From positions 248,001-312,000 of the forward strand of contig NZ_SACJ01000002.1 of the NCBI RefSeq assembly GCF_004016525.1: DNA of 64,000 nucleotides. The letters are read 5' to 3'. Positions 1 through 7,859 of this stretch are shown here, one piece after another. The notes below the pieces were generated by a model, which saw nothing but the letters and a program-made list of their open reading frames with translations, had not been told where the DNA came from and did no database searches. This DNA comes from Flavobacterium sufflavum. GTDB lineage: Bacteria > Bacteroidota > Bacteroidia > Flavobacteriales > Flavobacteriaceae. Numbering within the stretch: position 1 is the first letter of the stretch; each line of letters begins with the position of its first letter. A program made the position numbers and the translations under genes.

Positions 1-365
1 ATTTACACAACCACCACTTGGTGAATAAAGTGTCTAAAGAAAGAATCAAAGAGATTATCGTGGACGCTTTGGATATTGAAAGAGAGTTTATCACCGAATC
101 ACTTCCTGTGAGTTTGATAGGTATGAATGCCGGTTTGATGACTCAGTATTTAGAGTTTGTTACTGATAGATTATTAGTGGAATTAGGTTGCGAAAGAGTG
201 TATAACACCGCAAATCCATTTGACTTTATGGATATGATTTCGCTTCAGGGAAAAACAAATTTCTTTGAGAAAAAAGTGGCTGAATATCAAAAAGCAGGTG
301 TTTTAAACAGCGGAACTGCGAATGACTCTGATGCTCAGAAAATTTCATTTGACGCTGATTTTTAA
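1..365 (+). CDS. nrdB: Ribonucleotide reductase small subunit, C-terminal fragment (cut by window edge)
   Basis: This is the C-terminal ~120 residues of a class Ia/Ib-type R2 subunit, which carries the diiron-tyrosyl radical used by NrdA to reduce ribonucleotides. The reading frame is open to the left edge (residues before the first possible TTG at 18 read LHNHH), so the real start lies outside the window. Visible family features are the helical segment ending in '[14 protein letters not shown]'-like sequence (here [16 protein letters not shown]), the 'NPFDFMD' turn and the [10 protein letters not shown] segment. The C-terminus SFDADF resembles the acidic and aromatic tail that docks R2 onto R1. 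nrdA follows 186 bases downstream on the same strand. The diiron ligands and radical tyrosine are outside the window, so the subclass is inferred from the partner. Confidence 0.9.
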   Translation, partial: LHNHHLVNKVSKERIKEIIVDALDIEREFITESLPVSLIGMNAGLMTQYLEFVTDRLLVELGCERVYNTANPFDFMDMISLQGKTNFFEKKVAEYQKAGVLNSGTANDSDAQKISFDADF

Positions 366-408
366 TAGTTCGGCTTCTTTATAATAAACAAATTACTATT
401 TACGGCTC

Positions 409-488
409 TAGCCCAGATAGCAGTGAAAATCCTTTTATCTCTTTCTTTAAGAGATAAAAGATTGCAGCGGATAGCTGGAAACAGCTCC
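409..488 (+). repeat. Dispersed hairpin element, copy 1 (Flavo-1-like)
   Basis: An ~80-base intergenic element begins TAGCCCAGATAG, has a perfect 10-bp stem (432-441 with 451-460), then continues GATTGCAGCGGATAGC and a small hairpin AGCTG-GAAA-CAGCT ending near 488. A second full copy is at 22964-23044 and a degenerate one at 16789-16825. The flanking blocks are conserved between copies while the central stem differs in sequence but still pairs. It resembles the intergenic structured element reported from Flavobacteria as the Flavo-1 RNA, an identification made from memory. Here it lies between nrdB and nrdA. Confidence 0.7.
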
Positions 489-551
489 AAAAAAGATTAC
501 AAATAACCAAAAACAGTGAAGGGATTCCCTGTTTTACAAAACCCAAAACTT

Positions 552-2939
552 ATGTACGTAGTAAAAAGAGACGGCCACAAAGAGCCAGTAATGTTCGACA
601 AAATCACAGAGAGAATTAAAAAACTTTGCTATGGTTTAAATGATTTAGTGGATGCCGTAAAAGTGGCAATGCGCGTGATTGAAGGATTGTATGATGGAGT
701 TTCTACGTCAGAGTTAGATAATTTAGCGGCTGAGACTGCGGCTTCGATGACCATTGCGCATCCGGATTATGCTCAGTTGGCAGCGAGAATTGCAATTTCG
801 AATTTGCATTCGAATACAAAAAAATCATTTTCGGAAACAATGACCGAAATGTATCACTATGTGAATCCAAGAAACGGTCAGGCTGCGCCATTGATTTCTG
901 ATGAAGTATTTAAGGTAATTCAGGAAAATGCGGCTTTCTTAGATTCTCATATTATTTATACAAGAGATTTTAATTATGATTATTTTGGTTTCAAAACTTT
1001 AGAGCGTTCTTATTTGTTAAAAATAAACGGGAAAATCGTAGAGAGACCACAACATATGTTAATGCGTGTAGCTGTTGGTATTCACTTAGATGATTTACAG
1101 TCTGTTTTAGAAACTTACGACTTAATGTCTAAAAAGTTCTTTACGCATGCTACTCCAACATTATTTAATGCAGGTACTCCAAAAGCTCAAATGTCTTCTT
1201 GTTTCCTTTTGGCAATGCAGGATGATAGTATTGATGGAATTTATGATACTTTAAAACAAACGGCTAAAATCTCGCAATCAGCGGGAGGAATCGGGCTTTC
1301 TATTCATAATGTTCGTGCTACAGGTTCTTATATTCGTGGGACAAACGGAACTTCAAACGGGATTGTTCCTATGTTGAGAGTATTTAACGATACGGCCCGT
1401 TATGTAGATCAGGGTGGAGGAAAGCGCAAAGGTAGTTTTGCTATTTATATCGAAACTTGGCATGCTGATATCTTTGAATTCCTGGATTTGAAAAAGAACA
1501 CAGGAAAAGAAGAAATGCGTGCGAGAGATTTATTCTTCGCAATGTGGACTTCTGATTTGTTCATGAAACGTGTGCAGGAAGATGCAGCCTGGACTTTGAT
1601 GTGTCCTAATGAATGTCCTGGTTTATATGATGTTTACGGAGATGAGTTTGAAGCTTTGTACATTGATTATGAAAACCGTGGAAAAGGTAGAAAAACCATC
1701 AGAGCACGTGAATTATGGGAGAAAATTCTGGAATCTCAAATCGAGACCGGAACACCATACATGTTATATAAAGATTCGGTTAACCGTAAATCAAACCAAA
1801 AAAACTTAGGAACTATTCGTTCTTCTAACTTGTGTACCGAAATTATGGAGTACACTTCTAAGGATGAAATTGCGGTTTGTAACTTAGCTTCGCTTTCATT
1901 GCCAATGTTTGTTGATAACGGAAAATTTGATCATCAGGCATTGTTTAATGTTACTAAACGTGTAACAAGAAACCTGAATAAGGTAATTGACAGAAACTAT
2001 TACCCGGTTCAGGAAGCAGAGAATTCTAACCTTCGTCATAGACCGGTAGGTTTAGGAGTACAAGGTTTAGCTGATGCTTTCATTATGTTGCGTATGCCGT
2101 TTACAAGTGAGGAAGCTAAGAAATTAAACCAGGAAATTTTTGAAACTTTATACTTCGCTGCTGTTACCGCTTCTATGGAAATGGCTAAAGAAGAAGGGCC
2201 TTATTCAACTTATGAAGGTTCTCCAATTTCTAAAGGAGAATTCCAGCACAATATGTGGGGCTTGAAAGATGAAGAATTATCAGGACGTTGGGATTGGGCT
2301 TCATTGCGAAAAGAAGTTATGGAGTACGGAGTTCGTAACTCATTGTTAGTGGCGCCAATGCCTACTGCTTCTACATCTCAAATTTTAGGTAACAACGAAG
2401 CATTTGAGCCATATACTTCTAATATCTACACTCGTCGTGTGTTATCAGGAGAATTTATTGTGGTAAACAAACATTTATTGCATGATTTAGTAGAGCGCGG
2501 ATTGTGGAACGAAAGTTTGAAACAGGAAATTATGCGTCATAATGGTTCTGTTCAAAATATTGATGTGATCCCACAAGACCTGAAAGAATTGTACAAAACA
2601 GTTTGGGAAATGTCTATGAAAGATATCATTGATATGTCTCGTCAAAGAGGGTATTTTATTGACCAATCTCAATCATTGAACTTGTTCATGCAAGATGCTA
2701 ATTATGCTAAATTAACTTCTATGCACTTCTATGCTTGGCAATCTGGATTGAAAACAGGAATGTATTATTTGAGAACTAAATCGGCAGTTGATGCAATTAA
2801 GTTTACCTTGAATAACGATAAAAAAGAAAATCCAAAGCCAGTTGATGAGGCTGAGCCGATAAACATCGAAGATTACAAAGCGATGATTTTAAAAGCACAG
2901 GCTGCAGGTCCGGAGGATTGCGAAATGTGCGGAGCATAA
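552..2939 (+). CDS. nrdA: Ribonucleoside-diphosphate reductase, alpha (large) subunit
   Basis: Catalytic R1 subunit, 795 residues, which reduces ribonucleoside diphosphates with NrdB. The N-terminus ([20 protein letters not shown]) is an ATP-cone allosteric domain. The core has the R1 motifs, including [11 protein letters not shown] and [11 protein letters not shown] around the active site and a YYLRT motif near the end that carries the paired radical-transfer tyrosines. The C-terminus ends CEMCGA, the mobile CxxC that re-reduces the active-site disulphide. I start at ATG 552: a GTG at 516 would add 12 residues ([11 protein letters not shown]) that do not look like the family, whereas [10 protein letters not shown] is the typical start. 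A strong terminator follows at 2974. It lies downstream of nrdB and is probably co-expressed, although a hairpin element separates them. Confidence 0.96.
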   Translation: MYVVKRDGHKEPVMFDKITERIKKLCYGLNDLVDAVKVAMRVIEGLYDGVSTSELDNLAAETAASMTIAHPDYAQLAARIAISNLHSNTKKSFSETMTEMYHYVNPRNGQAAPLISDEVFKVIQENAAFLDSHIIYTRDFNYDYFGFKTLERSYLLKINGKIVERPQHMLMRVAVGIHLDDLQSVLETYDLMSKKFFTHATPTLFNAGTPKAQMSSCFLLAMQDDSIDGIYDTLKQTAKISQSAGGIGLSIHNVRATGSYIRGTNGTSNGIVPMLRVFNDTARYVDQGGGKRKGSFAIYIETWHADIFEFLDLKKNTGKEEMRARDLFFAMWTSDLFMKRVQEDAAWTLMCPNECPGLYDVYGDEFEALYIDYENRGKGRKTIRARELWEKILESQIETGTPYMLYKDSVNRKSNQKNLGTIRSSNLCTEIMEYTSKDEIAVCNLASLSLPMFVDNGKFDHQALFNVTKRVTRNLNKVIDRNYYPVQEAENSNLRHRPVGLGVQGLADAFIMLRMPFTSEEAKKLNQEIFETLYFAAVTASMEMAKEEGPYSTYEGSPISKGEFQHNMWGLKDEELSGRWDWASLRKEVMEYGVRNSLLVAPMPTASTSQILGNNEAFEPYTSNIYTRRVLSGEFIVVNKHLLHDLVERGLWNESLKQEIMRHNGSVQNIDVIPQDLKELYKTVWEMSMKDIIDMSRQRGYFIDQSQSLNLFMQDANYAKLTSMHFYAWQSGLKTGMYYLRTKSAVDAIKFTLNNDKKENPKPVDEAEPINIEDYKAMILKAQAAGPEDCEMCGA

Positions 2940-2973
2940 ACCAAATTTAATTATTAATTCAAAATAATTATTG

Positions 2974-3004
2974 AAACAGCCATCGTTTAGATGGCTGTTT
3001 TTTT
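2974..3004 (+). terminator. Rho-independent terminator after nrdA
   Basis: A perfect 11-bp stem AAACAGCCATC / GATGGCTGTTT (2974-2984 with 2990-3000), a 5-base loop and a T run follow the nrdA stop by about 35 bases. Confidence 0.9.
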
Positions 3005-3081
3005 GTTTTAAACATAGTGAGTTTGTGAGATACGGCGGTGTAAAACTCTAATTATAAGATTGTAATTTGCTAATAATTCAT

Positions 3082-3089
3082 TATATTTG
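3082..3089 (+). promoter_or_regulatory. Promoter -7 element for the RDD gene
   Basis: TATATTTG matches the Bacteroidota sigma-A -7 consensus TAnnTTTG and lies 53 bases before the ATG at 3143. The second RDD gene has the identical octamer upstream (10842). Confidence 0.6.
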
Positions 3090-3142
3090 AGATAGTTAAG
3101 TTTGTTGGTGTTTTTCTTTTCTTAATACTAAAAAAAGTAGCC

Positions 3143-3640
3143 ATGAAAAACGAGGAATTTACAATAACAGCTGATTTACAGGCCACGCAGTTTCAACGTT
3201 TTCTTAACCTGAGCATTGATTTAATGTTTATTTATATCTTGGTGCTTAGTTTAGGGACAACAATCATTTTGGTTGCTTTGTCTGCCAATAATTTTGCGCT
3301 TTCTAATTGGGTAACCAATTTAAGTGCAGTAGAAATTGCTTTCTACACAGCAATAGTTTCCTTCTTGTATTATTATATTACTGAGGTGTATTTTTCCCGC
3401 ACTATTGCTAAATTGTTAACCCATACTATTGTTGTAAATATTGATGGAACCAAGCCTTCTAAAAGAAGTTTTTTTATTCGAACATGCTGTCGTTTTATTC
3501 CTTTCGAAGCCTTTTCTTTCTTTGGATTAGTTCCAAGAGGATGGCATGATACTTTTTCGAATACTTATGTGGTTAAAAAACGCAAGCTGAATAAAAAACG
3601 CAAACATTTTGAAACTTTTACTGAGGTGGCTGAGACTTAA
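3143..3640 (+). CDS. RDD family membrane protein
   Basis: 165-residue inner membrane protein of the RDD family, named for conserved Arg and Asp residues; the family has no agreed single function. Three hydrophobic segments are visible (about 22-50, 65-90 and a weaker one near 115-130). The RDD signatures are RFLNLSIDLMF near residue 20, TEVYFSRTIAKLLT near 85, DGTKPSKRSFFIRT near 105 and FGLVPRGWHDTFSNTYVV near 130. The C-terminus is a lysine-rich cytoplasmic tail. It has its own promoter and is convergent with the ABC exporter, only 5 bases apart. A paralogue at 10879-11355 shares the TEVFLSRSLAKY and DGSKP blocks. Confidence 0.85.
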   Translation: MKNEEFTITADLQATQFQRFLNLSIDLMFIYILVLSLGTTIILVALSANNFALSNWVTNLSAVEIAFYTAIVSFLYYYITEVYFSRTIAKLLTHTIVVNIDGTKPSKRSFFIRTCCRFIPFEAFSFFGLVPRGWHDTFSNTYVVKKRKLNKKRKHFETFTEVAET

Positions 3641-3645
3641 TTTAA

Positions 3646-5394
3646 TTATTTTCTTTCCCCGATTTGCTGTCTCCACATAGCGTAATACAGCCCTTTTTCG
3701 TCCAATAAATCCTGATGTTTCCCTTGCTCGATAATTTCTCCTTGTTCCAATACAAATATTTTATCGGCATGCATGATAGTCGATAAACGGTGGGCAATTA
3801 ACACGGTGATTTGATCTTGTTTAGAAGATATACTACGGATGGTTTTAGTGATTTCTTCTTCGGTAATCGAATCTAATGCCGAGGTAGCTTCGTCAAAAAG
3901 TAACAATTTAGGATTTCTAAGTAAAGCTCTGGCAATCGATAAACGTTGTTTTTCACCTCCCGATACTTTTATTCCGCCTTCGCCAATGGTGGTATAGATG
4001 CTGTTTTCGGCACGTTTGAGTAAATTTTGACAAGCCGATTTTTGCAAAACATCATTGATTTCTTCGTCAGTTGCACTTGGTTTTACAAAAAGTAAATTGT
4101 CTTTTATCGTTCCCGAAAACAATTGGGCATCCTGGGTTACAAAACCTAATTGTTGTCTTAATTCGTTGAGGTCAATTTCTTTGGCGTTTTTCTCGTTGTA
4201 AAAGATAGCACCTTCAGCAGGATTATACAATCCGACTAACATTTTTACCAAAGTTGTTTTTCCGCTCCCAGATGGGCCTACAAAAGCGATGGTTTCTCCA
4301 GATTTTGCTGCAAATGAAATGTTTTTTACGGCATAACTTTTGGCGCTTTTATGTTTGAAGGATACATTCTGAAAACTTAAATGGCTGATTGAACCAATAG
4401 TTTTTGGGTTTTTAGGAGTCTTTTCGATTTTTGCATTCATCAAATCGCTAAAATTATCCATAGAAGCCTTGGTTTCGTTGTAAGTGGCAATCACGTTCCC
4501 AAGTTCCTGTAATGGATTAAACAAAAAGAATGAAAAGAACATTAGAGTAATCAAATCACCGGGTTTGATGATGTCTTGAAAAATGAACATATAGAGTGCG
4601 AAAACCAGACTGGTTCTCATAAAGTGTACTGTTGTGCCTTGTATGAAACTCAGCGAACGGATAAAACGTACTTTTTTTAATTCTAATCCAAGGATTTTAA
4701 TGGTTGTAGCATTTAATCGGTTGACTTCCTGTTCGGTCAAACCTAAGCTTTTTACTAATTCGATATTTCGTAATGATTCGGTTGTGGCTCCTGCCAAAGC
4801 AGTGGTTTCGCCTAAAATTTCCCGGGATATCTTTTTGATTTTTTTTCCCAAAAAAGAGCTTACAAAAGCAATTACAGGAACAGTTACCAGGAATATAGGT
4901 CCTAATAACCAATGGATACTTATAGCATAAACCACCACAAATACAATCCCGACTATTGATTGAAAAATAAGCGAAATAGATAAGGTGATGAATTTTTCGC
5001 AATCAATTTTTACCTTTTGAAGCTTGCCCAGAGTTTCTCCGCTGCGTTGGTCTTCAAAGTCCTGAAAAGGCAATTGAAGTGCTTTTTGTATTCCATCGGT
5101 GTACATTTGAGCACCTGTTCGCTGAATGATGATATTGGTAAAATAGTCCTGAAAGTTTTTGGCAATTCTTGAAGCCATTGCAGCTCCTAATGACAATAAT
5201 AGCCAGCCTGTAACAGCTTTGATAAAGCTGCCCTGATTGTGGTTGAAATTGGCAACCCCAACGCCGCATTCGTTTAATAGCTTACCAATGATTATCGAAT
5301 CATATAAAGAAAAACACTGATTTATAGCGGCCAGAAACAGCGCTATGTATAAAAGTATTTTGTGGGTTTTGATGTAGGTATATAAAATTTGCAT
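3646..5394 (-). CDS. ABC exporter, fused membrane and ATPase domains (MsbA/MDR type)
   Basis: 582-residue half-transporter that probably acts as a homodimer exporting a lipid, drug or peptide. Residues ~1-310 form a six-helix type I exporter domain. Residues ~335-582 are the ATPase: Walker A GPSGSGKTT near 372, signature VSGGEKQR near 476, Walker B LLLFDEATSALD near 500 and the H-loop AHRLST near 530. It is divergent from the ArsR-type regulator at 5519. The spacer has a TAAATTTG -7 element for this gene (5455-5462) and a 20-bp palindrome overlapping the expected -33 regions of both promoters, so control by that regulator is likely. The substrate cannot be read from sequence. Confidence 0.92.
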   Translation of the reverse strand: MQILYTYIKTHKILLYIALFLAAINQCFSLYDSIIIGKLLNECGVGVANFNHNQGSFIKAVTGWLLLSLGAAMASRIAKNFQDYFTNIIIQRTGAQMYTDGIQKALQLPFQDFEDQRSGETLGKLQKVKIDCEKFITLSISLIFQSIVGIVFVVVYAISIHWLLGPIFLVTVPVIAFVSSFLGKKIKKISREILGETTALAGATTESLRNIELVKSLGLTEQEVNRLNATTIKILGLELKKVRFIRSLSFIQGTTVHFMRTSLVFALYMFIFQDIIKPGDLITLMFFSFFLFNPLQELGNVIATYNETKASMDNFSDLMNAKIEKTPKNPKTIGSISHLSFQNVSFKHKSAKSYAVKNISFAAKSGETIAFVGPSGSGKTTLVKMLVGLYNPAEGAIFYNEKNAKEIDLNELRQQLGFVTQDAQLFSGTIKDNLLFVKPSATDEEINDVLQKSACQNLLKRAENSIYTTIGEGGIKVSGGEKQRLSIARALLRNPKLLLFDEATSALDSITEEEITKTIRSISSKQDQITVLIAHRLSTIMHADKIFVLEQGEIIEQGKHQDLLDEKGLYYAMWRQQIGERK

Positions 5395-5454
5395 AAGGAA
5401 TCTTTTAAAGGAAATAATTCAAACTAAAATAGGTATTTGAATTATAAGTTGGTA

Positions 5455-5462
5455 CAAATTTA
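5455..5462 (-). promoter_or_regulatory. Promoter -7 element for the ABC exporter
   Basis: TAAATTTG on the minus strand, 60 bases before the exporter ATG, fits TAnnTTTG. The palindromic operator starts 9 bases upstream of it. Confidence 0.6.
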
Positions 5463-5470
5463 AAATATAA

Positions 5471-5490
5471 ATATCGAAATATTTCGATAT
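5471..5490. promoter_or_regulatory. Perfect 20-bp palindromic operator between exporter and arsR-type gene
   Basis: ATATCGAAATATTTCGATAT is perfectly self-complementary. It lies between the two divergent -7 elements, over both expected -33 regions, which is where a repressor would block both promoters. An 18-base core recurs with one mismatch at 5827-5844 before the dehydrogenase gene. Confidence 0.75.
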
Positions 5491-5506
5491 ATTAAAAATA
5501 TATTTT

Positions 5507-5514
5507 TATCTTTG
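5507..5514 (+). promoter_or_regulatory. Promoter -7 element, leaderless start of the ArsR-type gene
   Basis: TATCTTTG ends 4 bases before the ATG at 5519. With the usual distance from this element to +1, the transcript would start at or next to the start codon. Confidence 0.65.
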
Positions 5515-5518
5515 CCTC

Positions 5519-5806
5519 ATGATTACCGAATTGAACATAAAACAAGTTGAAAAAATTTCTAAAGCACTAGGAGATCCCTATCGTTTGAAGATATTGGATA
5601 TGATTAGTAAACGAAAGGATTTTATGCAATGCTGTGAAGTTTCAGAATGTTTTAATTTGGCACAGTCTACCATGTCTCACCATTTGAAACAATTAGTGGA
5701 AGCCGAATTATTAGTATCTGAAAAGGAAGGACGCAATTTGAAATTTGTTATCAATAAAGAAATATGCGATGCTTATAGTCGTTATATTTCTAATTTAGGC
5801 TTTTAG
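5519..5806 (+). CDS. ArsR-family winged-helix transcriptional repressor
   Basis: 95-residue ArsR/SmtB-type regulator. The order is dimer helix (VEKISKALGDPYRLKILDMI), then a helix-turn-helix with recognition segment LAQSTMSHHLKQL near 52-65, then the wing VSEKEGRNLKF. Three cysteines in MQCCEVSECF (near 40-49) lie where metal-sensing family members carry their ELCVCDL ligands, but the spacing differs, so metal sensing is only possible. It probably represses itself and the divergent exporter through the palindrome at 5471-5490, and the dehydrogenase through the near-copy at 5827-5844. The stop overlaps a short AGGC-TTTT-GCCT hairpin followed by eight T's. Confidence 0.9.
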   Translation: MITELNIKQVEKISKALGDPYRLKILDMISKRKDFMQCCEVSECFNLAQSTMSHHLKQLVEAELLVSEKEGRNLKFVINKEICDAYSRYISNLGF

Positions 5807-5818
5807 CCTTTTTTTTAA
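5797..5818 (+). terminator. Short terminator overlapping the arsR-type stop codon
   Basis: A small inverted repeat (TTAGGCTTTTAGCC) runs straight into eight T's at the end of the regulator gene. The stem is short, so termination may be partial. Confidence 0.5.
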
Positions 5819-5826
5819 TTAAATAA

Positions 5827-5844
5827 ATCGAAATATTTAGATAT
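5827..5844. promoter_or_regulatory. Second copy of the ArsR-type operator, before the dehydrogenase
   Basis: ATCGAAATATTTAGATAT differs by one base from the central 18 bases of the palindrome at 5471-5490 and lies 37 bases before the dehydrogenase ATG. This suggests one repressor controls exporter, regulator and dehydrogenase. Confidence 0.65.
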
Positions 5845-5880
5845 TTAAATACTTGCAATAATTAAATTATTATAAAAGAA

Positions 5881-6630
5881 ATGAAAAAATTAGAAAACAA
5901 AGTAGCTGTTGTCACAGGAGGAAACAGCGGAATCGGATTAGCAACAGCAAAATTATTTGCAGAACAAGGTGCCAAAGTGGCAATAACAGGCCGTAATAAA
6001 AAGACAATTGATGAAGCGGTTTTCGAAATTGGGAATGCTTCGATTGGTTTGGTAAGCGATGTTTCGGATATAAACAATATTGACACCACCTACGGAACGG
6101 TTAAAGATACTTTTGGGAAAATTGATGTATTGGTAGTGAATGCCGGGGTATTTATTGCGGCACCTTTAGCAGATTATACCGAAGAAATGTTCGACCAAAC
6201 CAGCGATATCAACTTCAAAGGGGTTTTCTTCACAATTCAAAAATCCTTGCCGCATCTAAATGATGGTGCTTCAATTATCATTACGGCATCTACAGTAGCC
6301 CACAAAGGTTTTGCAACTACTGCAGCCTATTCAGCTTCAAAAGCAGCCGTTCGTTCGTTAGCAAGAACCTTATCAGCCGAATTATTGGATAGAAATATCC
6401 GAGTGAATGTACTTTCGCCTGGGCCAATTGACACGCCAATATTTTCAAGAGGAGGAGCTTCAGAAGAAGAAGCAAACGGAACAAAAGCCTATTATGCTTC
6501 AGGAATACCGGCAAAACGTTTAGGAACCTCTGAAGAAATGGCTGAAGGTTTCCTTTATCTGGCTTCTGATGATTCTAAGTTTATGATAGGAGGCGAATTA
6601 TTACTTGACGGAGGAGCAGCAACACTTTAA
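5881..6630 (+). CDS. Short-chain dehydrogenase/reductase (SDR)
   Basis: 249-residue classical SDR, an NAD(P)H-dependent oxidoreductase with a Rossmann fold. The cofactor motif TGGNSGIG is at about residues 12-19, NAG near 86-88, a Ser-Tyr-Lys catalytic set with ITAST and YSASK (near 150-154), and SPGPIDTP in the substrate loop near 178-185. The substrate is unknown; the length and motifs fit the FabG-like group. It is downstream of the ArsR-type regulator with a near-copy of the regulator's palindrome in the 74-base gap, so it probably belongs to the same regulon as the exporter. That context suggests a stress or detoxification role rather than fatty acid synthesis. Confidence 0.92.
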   Translation: MKKLENKVAVVTGGNSGIGLATAKLFAEQGAKVAITGRNKKTIDEAVFEIGNASIGLVSDVSDINNIDTTYGTVKDTFGKIDVLVVNAGVFIAAPLADYTEEMFDQTSDINFKGVFFTIQKSLPHLNDGASIIITASTVAHKGFATTAAYSASKAAVRSLARTLSAELLDRNIRVNVLSPGPIDTPIFSRGGASEEEANGTKAYYASGIPAKRLGTSEEMAEGFLYLASDDSKFMIGGELLLDGGAATL

Positions 6631-6666
6631 AAAAATATTTTAGTTTATTATTTGTTTTAATAACGG

Positions 6667-6705
6667 AAAGCCTTGGTTGAACAGCAGTCAATCAGGGCTT
6701 TTTTA
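6667..6705 (+). terminator. Terminator after the SDR gene
   Basis: AAGCCTTGGTTGA pairs with TCAATCAGGGCTT using two G-U wobbles, followed by a T run. It ends transcription before the cyclase-like cassette. Confidence 0.7.
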
Positions 6706-6738
6706 TTGTTGTATTTTATTGTGTAAGAAAAAAATGAA

Positions 6739-6746
6739 TATATTTG
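6739..6746 (+). promoter_or_regulatory. Promoter -7 element for the cyclase-like gene
   Basis: TATATTTG matches TAnnTTTG. It lies upstream of the large inverted repeat at 6760-6819, so the hairpin would be inside the 5' untranslated region of the gene at 6865. Confidence 0.5.
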
Positions 6747-6759
6747 AAAAACAAATAAA

Positions 6760-6819
6760 GCGAAACAAACTTTCGCCAATCTACCCAATTTTGGGTGTAT
6801 ATACGAAAGTTTGTTTCGC
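6760..6819 (+). promoter_or_regulatory. Nested hairpin in the leader of the cyclase-like gene
   Basis: A perfect 16-bp inverted repeat, GCGAAACAAACTTTCG (6760-6775) and its complement (6804-6819), encloses a second small inverted repeat, ACCCAA-TT-TTGGGT (6783-6796). No T run follows, so it is not a simple terminator. It lies between a good promoter and the gene, 45 bases before the ATG. Confidence 0.75.
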
Positions 6820-6829
6820 CTATAAATTA

Positions 6830-7582
6830 GTTAGTGGCAATGCTTAATCAAATTCTAATAACTTATGGCTAAGACTAGAAAACAAAGTTGGAACGTTACT
6901 GAAAATAGATTCATTTGCTTTTTAGATATAATGGGTTTTAAGGATATGGTAATGAGAAACTCACATAATGAAATTTACCAAATTCTTGAAGAGTTGGCTA
7001 AAGAACGAAGCACATTAGATGAAGGTAAAGTAGAAAGTTATGAAACCGATTCTATGAAGACAGTAAGTTTTTCAGATACTATAGTTATTTTCACTAAGAC
7101 AGATTCAAAAGAATGTTTAGAATTGATAACTTTTGCAGTAAGTTGGCTGTTTGCAAGAGCAATGGAAAAAGAAATTCCAATTAAAGGAGCAATTGCTTGT
7201 GGTACAATGAGTGTGAATATTTCTAGACAAATATTCTTCGGGCAACCATTGATTGATGCGTATCTATTACAAGAAGACGTTGCTTTTTATGGTTTAGTAC
7301 TTCATAATACAGCTGAAAAAAAACTAAATGAGTATATTGAAGTAATGATCGGCGACGAATTGTATCATGACTGTAAAGTTCCGTTAAAAAGTGGAAAAAT
7401 AGATCATTTTATATTAGATTGGGTAGCAGCAATAAATTTTGAAAATGGAAAAGAAGAAGCAAAAAAAATCGGACTTGATTTAATGAAAAAGCATCGTCAC
7501 AAAACATCTGGAGGACCAAGAAAATATATTGACAATACGATAGAAATCATTAATCAAATTTATAATTAGCACAGCCACTAAC
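6830..7582. repeat. Inverted 9-base matches bounding the cyclase-like gene
   Basis: GTTAGTGGC at 6830-6838 and its exact complement GCCACTAAC at 7574-7582 lie just before and just after the gene. They look like the ends of a small cassette, but no integrase or integron attC core is present. Confidence 0.45.
6865..7569 (+). CDS. Nucleotide cyclase-like protein (class III cyclase fold), orphan
   Basis: 234-residue soluble protein resembling the class III nucleotidyl cyclase catalytic fold. The segment FICFLDIMGFKD (16-27) matches the first metal-binding strand, with Asp21 as candidate ligand. VSFSDTIVIF (67-76) matches the second, with Asp71. IPIKGAIACGTM and FFGQPLIDAY match the strand and 'G.ali.AY' block common in stand-alone bacterial cyclase-like proteins. 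This group includes pyrimidine cyclases of Pycsar phage defence, but no cyclic-nucleotide-binding or membrane effector gene is adjacent, so that role is not supported. It has its own promoter, a hairpin leader and 9-base inverted matches at its flanks (6830-6838, 7574-7582), and interrupts otherwise housekeeping DNA. Fold assignment is fairly likely, product unknown. Confidence 0.6.
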   Translation: MAKTRKQSWNVTENRFICFLDIMGFKDMVMRNSHNEIYQILEELAKERSTLDEGKVESYETDSMKTVSFSDTIVIFTKTDSKECLELITFAVSWLFARAMEKEIPIKGAIACGTMSVNISRQIFFGQPLIDAYLLQEDVAFYGLVLHNTAEKKLNEYIEVMIGDELYHDCKVPLKSGKIDHFILDWVAAINFENGKEEAKKIGLDLMKKHRHKTSGGPRKYIDNTIEIINQIYN

Positions 7583-7807
7583 AGAGGTTTGGCAAGATTT
7601 GGGTTTTAGGCTTAATTTAAAGTTGGTTTTGTACTTGGAAAATTTGTGTTTAACCGAAAGACCCCCTCTGCCGCTCGTTTTTAACGAGTGCCTATTTAAA
7701 TTAAAAAGATAAATCGTAGTATTTTAAACGCGGTTAAAAAATGAAAAGTTATTTTTTGGGATAGCTGTTTTTTATCATATAATGCAATAGTTTAGTCTCA
7801 AAAACAA
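7570..7807. other. Gene-free spacer between the cyclase-like gene and the metE terminator
   Basis: I see no coding frame of note. It begins with the cassette-edge match and contains a 15-base hairpin, CTCGTT-TTT-AACGAG (7674-7688). The stretch after GCCACTAAC (ACAGAGGTTTGGCAAGATTT onward) reads like a dispersed flavobacterial spacer repeat, but no second copy is in this window. Confidence 0.5.
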
Positions 7808-7837
7808 AAGCCCTCTCAAATTAAATTGAGAAGGCTT
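7808..7837 (-). terminator. Terminator after metE
   Basis: On the minus strand, AAGCCTTCTCAA pairs with TTGAGAGGGCTT around a 6-base loop and is followed by TTTGTTTTTG. It lies 23 bases beyond the metE stop. Confidence 0.75.
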
Positions 7838-7859
7838 CTTTGTAAATAAAGAAAATTAA

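Noticed and set aside
6865..7569. A complete Pycsar phage-defence system
   Set aside because: Only the cyclase-like gene is present. The adjacent genes are SDR and metE, and no cyclic-nucleotide effector is visible within several kb.
6760..7582. Integron gene cassette with attC site
   Set aside because: The flanking 9-mers do not fit the GTTRRRY and RYYYAAC core sites and there is no integrase; the resemblance to a cassette is only in layout.
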